In this document: positions 1-6,997 of the stretch, in pieces
Position numbering within the stretch: position 1 is the first letter of the stretch
How the letters are laid out: every line of letters begins with the position of its first letter
Assembly (NCBI GenBank): GCA_031264975.1
Contig: JAISDH010000452.1
Span: 1-9,059, forward strand
Source of the DNA: Bacteroidales bacterium
GTDB taxonomy: Bacteria; Bacteroidota; Bacteroidia; Bacteroidales; WCHB1-69
Length of the DNA: 9,059 nt
Direction: 5' to 3'
Program-made: the position numbers and the translations under genes
Notes under the pieces: generated by a model
What the model was told of the DNA's origin: nothing
Database searches by the model: none
Seen by the model: only the letters and a program-made list of their open reading frames with translations

Positions 1-906
1 GTTCAACCTTCTTTTGATGGCGCTTATTATATAGATAGATATTCGCATATCGGTTTGCCGATGGCTATTGTGCTCAAAGACGCGAAGGGAATAGAAAAGA
101 CGGCTTTGCTCAAAGATACAACTTCTCTGTCCGAATATATTTTGCCTGAAGTCAGTATTGGTGTTTTACAAAATAACAATGGAGACGATTTATATTATCG
201 TTTAATTAAACCCATTCATTTTGATTCAACACGTAAGTACCCTGTCTTTGTGTATGTATATGGAGGACCGCATTCACAATTGGTAACCAACAGTTGGTTG
301 AGTGGCGGACATTTCCTACATTATATGGCGCAAAAAGGATATATCGTATTTACGCTGGACAATCGCGGAACCTCCAATCGTGGATTTGAGTTTGAGAGTA
401 CGATACATCGTCGTTTGGGAACTTTGGAAGTAGAAGACCAGATGGATGGCGTAAATTTTCTAAAGTCGCTTTCCTATGTAGATACCAATCGTTTTTCGGT
501 AGACGGCTGGAGTTATGGAGGATTTATGACCATAACATTAAAATTACAGTATCCTGAAATATTTAAAGTTGCAACAGCCGGAGGTCCCGTTATTGATTGG
601 AAATATTATGAAATCATGTATGGAGAACGTTACATGGACACTCCCGACGAAAATCCGGAAGGTTATCAACAATCATCTTTATTAAATCAGGTAAAAAACA
701 TGGACGGACATTTATTGATTATTCACGGAGCAATGGATGCTACAGTGGTTTGGCAACACAGCCTTCAATTTTTAACCCAGGCTATCAAAGCAGGTAAACA
801 GGTGGATTATTTTGTTTATCCTACACATGAACATAATGTTCGCGGAATAGACAGGGTACATTTGTGGAATAAAATAGAAAACTACCATGCTACATTTAAT
901 AAGTAA
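1..906 (+). CDS. Prolyl dipeptidyl-peptidase (DPP IV-like, S9 family), C-terminal part
   Basis: This is the 3' part of a serine exopeptidase gene of the S9B/DPP IV type, which removes X-Pro dipeptides from peptide N-termini, normally in the periplasm or at the cell envelope. The frame is open from base 1 for 301 residues and the first ATG/TTG codons (55-63) are internal, so the true start lies to the left. Full-length relatives have about 700 or more residues. The first 45 or so residues are the end of the beta-propeller; the rest is the alpha/beta-hydrolase domain. Visible landmarks are VYGGPH, the RRLGTLEVEDQ segment typical of DPP IV, the nucleophile Ser171 in GWSYGG (codon 511-513), Asp246 in HGAMDAT (736-738) and the likely catalytic His278 in THEHN (832-834). 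The triad is complete, so the enzyme appears functional. Substrate preference within S9 cannot be settled without the propeller domain. Confidence 0.93.
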   Translation, partial: VQPSFDGAYYIDRYSHIGLPMAIVLKDAKGIEKTALLKDTTSLSEYILPEVSIGVLQNNNGDDLYYRLIKPIHFDSTRKYPVFVYVYGGPHSQLVTNSWLSGGHFLHYMAQKGYIVFTLDNRGTSNRGFEFESTIHRRLGTLEVEDQMDGVNFLKSLSYVDTNRFSVDGWSYGGFMTITLKLQYPEIFKVATAGGPVIDWKYYEIMYGERYMDTPDENPEGYQQSSLLNQVKNMDGHLLIIHGAMDATVVWQHSLQFLTQAIKAGKQVDYFVYPTHEHNVRGIDRVHLWNKIENYHATFNK

Positions 907-980
907 TAGCGTCGCCTTACCAAAGAATTGCGGTGAAAATAATTTCTATTTTTTTCAGCATAAAAAAATATTTTTTTTTC

Positions 981-1011
981 GTTGTTATTTCAAAATTTAA
1001 TTGTACATTTG
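981..1011 (+). promoter_or_regulatory. Bacteroidetes-type promoter upstream of the small secreted protein gene
   Basis: A -33-like GTTG at 981-984 is followed, after a 19-bp spacer, by TACATTTG at 1004-1011, a full match to the TAnnTTTG -7 consensus of the Bacteroidetes primary sigma factor. The start codon at 1041 lies 29 bases downstream, leaving a short leader. The segment just upstream (about 961-980) is an A/T run. The assignment is by motif and spacing only. Confidence 0.65.
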
Positions 1012-1040
1012 CACTTTCAAAATAATACACGAATAAAAGA

Positions 1041-1427
1041 ATGAAGATAGGTTTTATTTCCTTAGTACTTACACTTTTAATGATTGGCGCAGATTTTACA
1101 TCTATGGCTAATGACGTGCAAAGTTCGGTATTTTGCCGACAAGTAGACGTTAGCCTGAATGCGTTTCAATCTTCTATTGAAGATGGTCAGCATTATATTT
1201 CTGAATCATCTCAATACTTTCCAAATACATGGGAGAAGCCTGCCTGTTCGTATCATATTGTTTCGACTACTATACAACTTCCGGATAATGTGTCTTTTAA
1301 GGAGTTTTATATAAAACATATACTAAAAAACAAATTGTTTCATCGTAACATTGTATTTCATATTTGTCATTCGCTAAAGTTACATAATGAATATTACACT
1401 TTAGGGATTGGTAAATTACGTTGTTAA
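1041..1427 (+). CDS. Small secreted protein of unknown function
   Basis: I do not recognise this 128-residue protein. The N-terminus (MKIGFISLVLTLLMIGADFTSMA) has a lysine followed by a hydrophobic core and a plausible signal-peptidase I site after about residue 23, and there is no lipobox cysteine. The mature part would be about 105 residues, with four cysteines (in FCRQ, PACSY, HICHS and the C-terminal LRC). An even number of cysteines in an exported protein allows two disulfides. It has no further transmembrane segment and ends directly in Cys. The gene stands alone with its own promoter, 134 bases after the peptidase gene and 250 bases before the next gene. The start at 1041 gives the signal peptide immediately. 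Composition resembles the neighbouring genes, so recent transfer is not obvious. Confidence 0.6.
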   Translation: MKIGFISLVLTLLMIGADFTSMANDVQSSVFCRQVDVSLNAFQSSIEDGQHYISESSQYFPNTWEKPACSYHIVSTTIQLPDNVSFKEFYIKHILKNKLFHRNIVFHICHSLKLHNEYYTLGIGKLRC

Positions 1428-1471
1428 ACGTCTCCCTCCTGATATAATACCAAAGGATTTATTGTGTGCAT

Positions 1472-1498
1472 ACCTATGCTATTGTTTACATAGCAGGT
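1472..1498. other. Possible bulged hairpin in the 250-base gap after the small secreted protein gene
   Basis: ACCT (1472-1475) and GCTA (1478-1481) pair with TAGC (1491-1494) and AGGT (1495-1498), leaving an AT bulge and a 9-base loop. A competing pairing of CTATG (1474-1478) with CATAG (1489-1493) is also possible. No T-run follows directly; T-rich stretches begin about 10 bases on and TATTTTTT is at 1531-1538. It may act as a weak terminator for the upstream gene or as leader structure, or be chance. Apart from this and the candidate promoter at 1579-1608, the gap 1428-1677 shows no gene. Confidence 0.3.
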
Positions 1499-1578
1499 GA
1501 GTATAGTATTTTCATTTTGGTGTTATTCCTTATTTTTTCTATGATAAAATTATAGTTTCTATGGACGAACTATGTGTG

Positions 1579-1608
1579 TTTGTTGTAGGAAGATTAAATC
1601 ATTATTTG
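1579..1608 (+). promoter_or_regulatory. Candidate promoter for the membrane protein/nhaD pair
   Basis: TTTG at 1579-1582 matches the Bacteroidetes -33 element. After 18 bases it is followed by ATTATTTG at 1601-1608, which keeps the TTTG half of the -7 consensus but has AT instead of TA. It is the best candidate in the gap, about 70 bases before the start at 1678. The imperfect -7 box makes this a tentative call. Confidence 0.35.
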
Positions 1609-1677
1609 AATATTATAAAACAATAACATAAAACAAAATAAAGTAAAGTAAATATAACAGTTAAATAAAAGTAAGTT

Positions 1678-2211
1678 ATGGAAAATTTTGAACGAATCGA
1701 AGAAAAGATTCAGAATATGAAGGATGAGAAAATTATTAAAGTAAAGAGCAGTCCCTTTGGCTCAATTATTGTGATAATAGCAGGAATATTAATAGCTATT
1801 CTTGGACTAACAATTTTTAAGGGTGCAAGTCTAACCCCTTTGTTAGTTGTAACAGGCGCAGTAATAATAATAGTAGGGGTGATTTATTTAGTAATGAAAA
1901 CAAGTAAAAATTCAGGGGACTATATATATGAGCCCACAGGTGGGAAACTCAAAAAATATAAAATATATATAGATACAAGTAATGCACGAAAGATGATTTC
2001 CTGTATAACGAATAAAGATTTTAACGGGGTAAAAACCATAAAAAAGACGATGGATTCAGGTTGTTTAATGGAGATAAGAGGAACGGATGACGGTTCGATT
2101 TTTCTTTTTCAATTATTGGAATATATCCCACATGATTTTGTTCCTTCTTCGCCTGTAATTGTTTTGCATGGAGAAGACGCCAAAATAATGCTTGACTTTG
2201 TAAAATCATAA
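1678..2211 (+). CDS. Two-helix membrane protein of unknown function, upstream of nhaD
   Basis: I cannot assign this 177-residue protein to a named family. The N-terminal 27 residues are charged and probably helical (FERIEEKIQNMKDEKI). Two hydrophobic segments follow at about residues 28-46 (IIVIIAGILIAILGLTIF) and 52-73 (LTPLLVVTGAVIIIVGVIYLVM). The remaining 100 or so residues form a soluble mixed alpha/beta region starting YIYEPTGGKLKKYKIYID, probably cytoplasmic. There is no signal peptide. The stop lies 37 bases before the nhaD start with no visible terminator or convincing promoter between, so the two are probably co-transcribed. A role connected with the antiporter, such as assembly or regulation, is guilt by association only. 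The start is the only ATG that gives the complete N-terminal helix. Confidence 0.7.
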   Translation: MENFERIEEKIQNMKDEKIIKVKSSPFGSIIVIIAGILIAILGLTIFKGASLTPLLVVTGAVIIIVGVIYLVMKTSKNSGDYIYEPTGGKLKKYKIYIDTSNARKMISCITNKDFNGVKTIKKTMDSGCLMEIRGTDDGSIFLFQLLEYIPHDFVPSSPVIVLHGEDAKIMLDFVKS

Positions 2212-2248
2212 TACATTTAGAAACATATATTAAAAAAATATTATAGTT

Positions 2249-3874
2249 ATGAATTCAATATTTTATATAATCATTCTCGTATTTGTAGCGGGATATGGAT
2301 GTATCGCATTAGAGCATCCTTTGAAGATAAATAAAACAGCGTCAGCATTATTGCTGGGTGTTGCTTTGTGGACATTAATGATAGTCGGGGGAGAATCTAC
2401 TATTTTTAATCCCGATTTGCACCAACTCTTCCAGAATAGTGAAACATCAGGAGGAAGTTTTATAGATTGGCTTGTTCAGAATGAGTTAGTTGTACATTTA
2501 GGCGGAATAGCCGAAATTCTGTTTTTCCTCTTAGGAGCAATGACAATTGTCGAATTGATTGATACTTACGGCGGCTTTAAGATTATCACCGATAAGATAA
2601 AAACAACGAGCAGAGTTAAGTTTTTGTGGCTTGTTGTTATCTTAACTTTCTTCATGTCTGCTGTTTTAGACAATATGACAACAACAATTGTTATGGTTAC
2701 CCTGTTGCGGAAATTAATTACAACGAAAGAAGACCGCTGGTTTTTTTCCGGCATGGTCGTTTTAGCCGCGAATGCAGGTGGAACATGGTCGCCGATAGGA
2801 GATGTTACTACAATTATGTTATGGGTAGGCGGAAAAGTCAGTACCGTTAATATTATTCTTAAAACATTCCTTGCCAGCTTGATGTCTATTGTTGTACCGT
2901 TGATAATTCTTTCTTTCCGGTTAAAAGGCAATTTTACAAGCCCCCAGCAAGAGGGAAATGATTTGAAAAAAGATATTCAAATATCGTCAAATACGCGTTT
3001 ACTTATCCTTTGTATTGGCGTTGGCATTTTGATATTTGTACCTGTTTTTAAATCAATCACACATTTACCGCCCTATATGGGAATGATAGGAGGTTTGGCG
3101 TTGCTGTGGATAGTTACAGAGTTATTACAACGTACGCCTGCTTTAAAAGGAAATAAAGCATTAACGGTTCCGGCGATATTGACGCGGGTTGATGTAGCAA
3201 GTATTCTTTTCTTTTTGGGTATTCTATTGGCGGTTGCGGCTTTGCAGGTCTGTGGACATCTTGTGCTTTTGGCTAATTCATTAGATACTATTCCTTTGGC
3301 AGATTCGGGGAAATATTTTGTAATCAGTTATATTATTGGTTTATTATCTGCCGTCATTGACAATGTTCCCTTGGTAGCGGGAGCAATGGGAATGTATTCA
3401 TTTGAAATGGATCATTATTTTTGGGAATTTATTGCTTACTGTGCCGGTACGGGCGGAAGTATACTTATTATCGGTTCTGCAGCAGGAGTTGCGGCAATGG
3501 GATTGGAGAAAATTGATTTTATTTGGTATCTCAAAAAAATATCCTTGTTGGCGTTTATTGGATATACCGCAGGCGCTTTGACATTTATTGCTCAAAACTA
3601 TCATGGTATACAATCAAAGCATGCTGAAAACGAGATTCAGAATAATCAAATGATAGAACACGAAAAGACAATTTATTCTTCCCAGTGGAATATTCAATCA
3701 GTGGAAAATACGGATAACGTATGTCTATTGAGCCAAGCGTGTATTAAAAATAATTTATCTGAAAATATAGCGTTAGCTACAGAAAACGGCGGGAAAGAAT
3801 TGTGTAAAAATAATAATCATAATCCATATATTTCTTTGTCCTTATGCGAGAATAATAGTGTTAGACAACAATAA
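2249..3874 (+). CDS. nhaD: NhaD-type Na+/H+ antiporter with long C-terminal tail
   Basis: This is an inner-membrane sodium/proton antiporter of the NhaD family (ion transporter superfamily), which exports Na+ in exchange for H+ and helps pH and sodium homeostasis. Residues 1-450 or so are strongly hydrophobic and compatible with about 12 membrane segments. Family landmarks are DNMTTTIV (Asp141), NAGGTWSPIGDVTT (Asn175, Asp185) and the second-repeat DNVPLVAGAMGMY (Asp371, Asn372), followed by the Gly/Ser-rich GTGGSILIIGSAAG. The paired Asp-Asn motifs reflect the inverted-repeat architecture of the superfamily. Residues 452-541 form a hydrophilic, Asn/Ser/Glu-rich tail with four cysteines, which I do not know from ordinary NhaD proteins (usually about 430-480 residues). 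The gene follows the small membrane protein gene at 37 bases and probably shares its transcript. Direction of exchange in vivo is inferred from the family. Confidence 0.9.
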   Translation: MNSIFYIIILVFVAGYGCIALEHPLKINKTASALLLGVALWTLMIVGGESTIFNPDLHQLFQNSETSGGSFIDWLVQNELVVHLGGIAEILFFLLGAMTIVELIDTYGGFKIITDKIKTTSRVKFLWLVVILTFFMSAVLDNMTTTIVMVTLLRKLITTKEDRWFFSGMVVLAANAGGTWSPIGDVTTIMLWVGGKVSTVNIILKTFLASLMSIVVPLIILSFRLKGNFTSPQQEGNDLKKDIQISSNTRLLILCIGVGILIFVPVFKSITHLPPYMGMIGGLALLWIVTELLQRTPALKGNKALTVPAILTRVDVASILFFLGILLAVAALQVCGHLVLLANSLDTIPLADSGKYFVISYIIGLLSAVIDNVPLVAGAMGMYSFEMDHYFWEFIAYCAGTGGSILIIGSAAGVAAMGLEKIDFIWYLKKISLLAFIGYTAGALTFIAQNYHGIQSKHAENEIQNNQMIEHEKTIYSSQWNIQSVENTDNVCLLSQACIKNNLSENIALATENGGKELCKNNNHNPYISLSLCENNSVRQQ

Positions 3875-3944
3875 TATTATCTATAAGAGATTGATACATT
3901 ATGGTTTAATAAATAGATGTTACTTTTTCATTAAGTTGTTTTGT

Positions 3945-3979
3945 AAAGGTAAAAGGGATTACATTTTTGTCTACCTTTG
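3945..3979 (+). promoter_or_regulatory. Promoter region of the methylmalonyl-CoA decarboxylase operon, with inverted repeat
   Basis: TACCTTTG at 3972-3979 matches the Bacteroidetes -7 consensus TAnnTTTG and lies 50 bases before the first possible start codon at 4030. No good TTTG lies at the expected -33 distance; the nearest, at 3940-3943, is 28 bases upstream of the -7 box. AAAGGTA at 3945-3951 is the exact reverse complement of TACCTTT at 3972-3978, so the -7 box forms one arm of an inverted repeat whose other arm overlaps the -33 region. The weak -33 and the dyad could mean an activator or repressor site. Confidence 0.5.
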
Positions 3980-4029
3980 CAGGATTAAATAAAATAGCAT
4001 TTAAGTTTAGTTAAAATTTTGATATATAA

Positions 4030-4944
4030 ATGATTGAGATAAAAATGAAGGTATTTTTTTTGAAGATTTTCTTCTTTCTGTTCCTAACGACGGCATTTGT
4101 TGTTGTTAAGGGACAAGGTGTGAGAGACATTCGTATCAATGAAATATTGGTAAAGAATGACAGTAATTGTATAGACCAGTATGGCGTGCATAGCGGGTGG
4201 TTTGAGCTTTTCAATACGGGATATTCTACGGCGGATGTGGGTGGATGTTATGTAACCAATGATATTAATAATCCCACAAAGTATCGTATCCCCAAAGGAG
4301 ACCCCCGTACGCAAATGTCGTCCAGAACATATTCTCTCTTTTATGCTTACAACAATGTAGACAGAGGTATTTTCCATGTGAATTTTTCCTTGGATGAAAT
4401 TGGTTTTCTGGCGCTATTTGACGGAAGCGGACGTGTTTTAATAGACAGTGTTAGTTATGATATTACATCTCAGCGTGCCGACGTATCTTTGGGTAAAATG
4501 GAAAATGTTCCGTTAGAAAAGGCAACTTGGGAAATAATGGAAGAACCAACGCCGAACGCTATTAACTATACCATAGTTGAAAAAACGCGTGGAGAAAAAT
4601 ATGCAGAAACGGATAAATATGGCGTTATTATTACAATTACAACCATGACTATTGTGTTTATTGTACTGTTTATTTTAGCGGTAATATTTTATTATACAGG
4701 AAAATATTTCAGAAAACAAACAGAACGTCATAAACAGAAAAAAGAAATACAACTTGAAGCAATACCGGCAGTTTCCAATGCGAATGAATTAGACCTCGCG
4801 GCAATTGCAATGGCATTACATTTGTACTTTGACGACCAACACGAAATAGAACAAACCGGTTTTTGGCTGAATCGTTCTTTAAATCAACACTCGCAGTGGT
4901 CGGCAAAGCATATTTTATTTAAGAAATCACCAAAAAGAAAATAA
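4030..4944 (+). CDS. OadG-like (gamma) subunit of the sodium-pumping decarboxylase with N-terminal lamin tail domain
   Basis: This is probably the small membrane anchor subunit of the methylmalonyl-CoA decarboxylase sodium pump, which holds the carboxyltransferase to the beta channel. Order of parts: a signal peptide (MKVFFLKIFFFLFLTTAFVVVKGQG, residues 6-30); a lamin tail domain at about 32-184, recognised by IRINEILVKN, GWFELFNTG, GGCYVTND, the SLGKM segment and the closing EEPTPNAIN; one membrane helix at about 198-224; a basic, charged stretch; and a short C-terminal region (about 252-304, ELDLAAIAMALHLYF and SQWSAK) of the OadG type. The predicted topology puts the lamin tail domain in the periplasm and the C-terminus in the cytoplasm. 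It is first in the operon, 18 bases before the biotin carrier gene. An ATG at 4045 (residue 6) starts a cleaner signal peptide and may be the true start. The subunit role is inferred from the neighbours and C-terminal motif. Confidence 0.78.
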   Translation: MIEIKMKVFFLKIFFFLFLTTAFVVVKGQGVRDIRINEILVKNDSNCIDQYGVHSGWFELFNTGYSTADVGGCYVTNDINNPTKYRIPKGDPRTQMSSRTYSLFYAYNNVDRGIFHVNFSLDEIGFLALFDGSGRVLIDSVSYDITSQRADVSLGKMENVPLEKATWEIMEEPTPNAINYTIVEKTRGEKYAETDKYGVIITITTMTIVFIVLFILAVIFYYTGKYFRKQTERHKQKKEIQLEAIPAVSNANELDLAAIAMALHLYFDDQHEIEQTGFWLNRSLNQHSQWSAKHILFKKSPKRK

Positions 4945-4962
4945 TAATAGAGTATTCATTTT

Positions 4963-5373
4963 ATGAAGGAATATAAGTTTAAAATAAGTAGTAAAGATTA
5001 TGTTGTCTCTGTTGACAATGTGGAAGAAAATAAGGTAAAGGTAACTGTCAATGGAACTACTCATACCGTTGAGTTAGAAGAAAAAGCTTCTGAAGTTCCG
5101 GTTACGGTACGCCCTGTTGTTACACGTCCGGTTGCTGCGTCTAATAATGCAACAACAAATGATAAACCATTAAAATCTCCTTTGCCGGGAGTAATCCTTG
5201 ATGTTTTTGTAAAGGTAGGAGATTCGGTTAAAAATGGGCAAAAGGTTGTGTTGTTGGAAGCCATGAAAATGGAAAACAATATTGACGCAGATAAAGACGG
5301 CGTTGTCAAAGAGATTAAAATCGCTAAAGGCGACAGTATAAATGAAGGTGATACATTACTAATAATAGGATAA
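4963..5373 (+). CDS. Biotin carboxyl carrier subunit of the methylmalonyl-CoA decarboxylase
   Basis: This small soluble protein carries the covalently bound biotin that shuttles CO2 from the carboxyltransferase to the membrane beta subunit. The biotinyl/lipoyl attachment domain occupies about residues 66-136. It starts at KSPLPGVILDVFVKVGD and contains the biotinylation site LLEAMKMEN with Lys102 (codon 5266-5268), 34 residues from the C-terminus, the classical spacing for biotin carriers. A conserved-looking N-terminal region (1-45, MKEYKFKISSKDYVVSV) and a flexible Pro/Ala/Val/Thr/Asn linker (about 46-64) precede it, as in the MmdC-type carriers. Its length of 136 residues fits the family. 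Only two bases separate its stop from the beta subunit start, so the two are probably translationally linked. Confidence 0.93.
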   Translation: MKEYKFKISSKDYVVSVDNVEENKVKVTVNGTTHTVELEEKASEVPVTVRPVVTRPVAASNNATTNDKPLKSPLPGVILDVFVKVGDSVKNGQKVVLLEAMKMENNIDADKDGVVKEIKIAKGDSINEGDTLLIIG

Positions 5374-5375
5374 TA

Positions 5376-6530
5376 ATGGACTTTATTACAACAATAAGCG
5401 AAAATATAACTCAATTCCTGTCCTATACAGGTTTTGCCAATGCAACATTTGGGCATCTTATTATGATACTGGTTGGCTTGTTTTTTTTATTTCTTGGAAT
5501 AGCAAAAAAATGGGAACCCATGCTTTTAGTTCCCATTGGCTTTGGTATCATCGTAGGAAATATTCCATTTCCACCGGGATTTCAAATTGGAGTATATGAG
5601 GATGGTTCTGTTTTAAATTATTTGTATTTCGGAGTGGTGAAAGGCGTTTATCCTCCATTGATATTTTTAGGCATTGGGGCGATGACTGACTTTTCAACAT
5701 TGATATCCAATCCCAAGTTAATGCTTATCGGCGCTGCTGCTCAATTCGGTATTTTCGGAGCCTATATGGCGGCAAGCGCTTTTGGGGGGTTTTCTGCAAC
5801 GGAAGCAGGCGCCATTGGTATTATTGGAGGAGCGGATGGTCCAACAGCTATTTTCTTGTCTTCCAGGTTAGCGCCTGATTTAATGGGAGCTATTGCCGTA
5901 TCTGCCTATTCTTATATGGCATTGGTTCCGGTGATTCAGCCGCCCGTTATGAAATTGTTAACTACTAAAAAGGAAAGACTGATTCGTATGAGACCTGCTC
6001 GAAAAGTTTCTCAGAATGAGAAAGTAATTTTCCCCATATTAGGGTTACTTTTAACCACGTTTGTCGTGCCTGCGGGACTTCCTCTATTGGGGATGATTTT
6101 CTTTGGCAATCTATTAAAAGAATGCGGAGTAACACGTCGTTTGGCAAATACGGCTGCCAATCCATTGATTGATATTGTTACGATATTGTTAGGATTGACG
6201 GTTGGAGCGTCTACACAGGCAACTACATTTTTAACCGATAAATCTATTAAGATTTTTATCTTGGGTGCGCTTTCATTTATCGTTGCAACGGCGGCAGGCG
6301 TTCTTTTTGTAAAGTTCTTTAATCTGTTTTTAAAGGAAGGAAACAAGATTAATCCGTTAATAGGGAATGCCGGCGTGAGCGCCGTTCCTGATTCTGCGCG
6401 TGTATCTCATGAACTGGGATTACATTATGATAAAACAAATCATTTATTGATGCATGCCATGGGACCTAACGTTGCGGGAGTAATCGGAAGCGCTGTTGCG
6501 GCAGGATTGTTATTGGGATTTTTAGCATAA
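5376..6530 (+). CDS. Sodium ion-translocating decarboxylase beta subunit (OadB/MmdB type)
   Basis: This integral membrane protein decarboxylates carboxybiotin and couples the reaction to Na+ export across the inner membrane. It has the OadB family signatures. GGADGPTAIF carries Asp154, and Tyr180 follows in AYSYMALVP at the spacing of Asp203/Tyr229 of the Klebsiella oxaloacetate decarboxylase. NPLIGNAGVSAVPDSAR carries Asn326, Gly330, Ser335 and Arg342 at the same spacing as Klebsiella Asn373, Gly377, Ser382 and Arg389, residues known from mutational work to be needed for Na+ coupling. The correspondence was made by eye from remembered motifs. The protein ends in the usual HAMGPNVAGVIGSAVAAG segment and looks full length at 384 residues. 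All key residues are present, so an active pump is expected. The substrate is taken as methylmalonyl-CoA because of the epimerase and MmdA genes downstream. Confidence 0.95.
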   Translation: MDFITTISENITQFLSYTGFANATFGHLIMILVGLFFLFLGIAKKWEPMLLVPIGFGIIVGNIPFPPGFQIGVYEDGSVLNYLYFGVVKGVYPPLIFLGIGAMTDFSTLISNPKLMLIGAAAQFGIFGAYMAASAFGGFSATEAGAIGIIGGADGPTAIFLSSRLAPDLMGAIAVSAYSYMALVPVIQPPVMKLLTTKKERLIRMRPARKVSQNEKVIFPILGLLLTTFVVPAGLPLLGMIFFGNLLKECGVTRRLANTAANPLIDIVTILLGLTVGASTQATTFLTDKSIKIFILGALSFIVATAAGVLFVKFFNLFLKEGNKINPLIGNAGVSAVPDSARVSHELGLHYDKTNHLLMHAMGPNVAGVIGSAVAAGLLLGFLA

Positions 6531-6548
6531 TTAAATTTAAAATATAAT

Positions 6549-6965
6549 ATGAAATTATCACATATTGAACATATAGGTATAGCGGTAAAAAACTTGAATG
6601 AGGCTATTGCCTATTACGAAAAGGTGTTGGGGCTAAAATGTTATGCAATAGAAGAAGTTGCAGACCAGAAGGTAAAAACGGCATTCTTTATGATAGGACA
6701 AACAAAAATAGAGTTGCTGGAACCCACGGATTCGGAAAGCGCTGTTGGCAAGTTTATTGAAAAAAGAGGAGAAGGAATACATCATATTGCCTATGCCGTA
6801 GATAATTTGTCTTCGGCTTTGGAAGAATTGGGAGAAAAGTCGATTCAATTAATAGATAAACAGCCGAGAAAGGGTGCGGAAGGACTGAATATTGCATTTC
6901 TACACCCTAAATCAACAGGAAGCGTATTGACCGAATTGTGCGAAAAGCCGGATAAAAATAATTAA
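6549..6965 (+). CDS. mce: Methylmalonyl-CoA epimerase
   Basis: The enzyme interconverts (R)- and (S)-methylmalonyl-CoA, linking methylmalonyl-CoA mutase to the decarboxylase encoded alongside. It is a vicinal-oxygen-chelate fold protein made of two babbab modules. Module 1 begins HIEHIGIAVKNL and module 2 GIHHIAYAVDNL. The probable metal ligands are His8, Glu55 (KIELLEP), His79 and Glu129 (VLTELCE), matching the His/Gln-Glu/His/Glu pattern of the family. At 138 residues it is the usual length. It sits 18 bases after the beta subunit gene and 32 bases before the carboxyltransferase gene, inside the operon. Other VOC enzymes such as glyoxalase share the fold, but the sequence details and the operon context support the epimerase. 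Confidence 0.94.
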   Translation: MKLSHIEHIGIAVKNLNEAIAYYEKVLGLKCYAIEEVADQKVKTAFFMIGQTKIELLEPTDSESAVGKFIEKRGEGIHHIAYAVDNLSSALEELGEKSIQLIDKQPRKGAEGLNIAFLHPKSTGSVLTELCEKPDKNN

Positions 6966-6997
6966 ATTTGATAATGAATAAATAAAAATATTGAGAT

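Noticed and set aside
907..980. Possible terminator after the peptidase gene (T-runs at about 951-957 and 971-979)
   Set aside because: T-runs are present, but the only pairing upstream (TTACC with GGTGA) has a mismatch and is too short to be a convincing stem.
1428..1677. Sodium-responsive riboswitch upstream of the nhaD unit
   Set aside because: Considered because of the antiporter gene, but I could not recognise the conserved core of any known class by eye.
2566..2931. 121-codon open frame on the minus strand inside nhaD
   Set aside because: It is antisense to well-conserved NhaD membrane segments and motifs; its protein is a low-complexity shadow with no recognisable domain.
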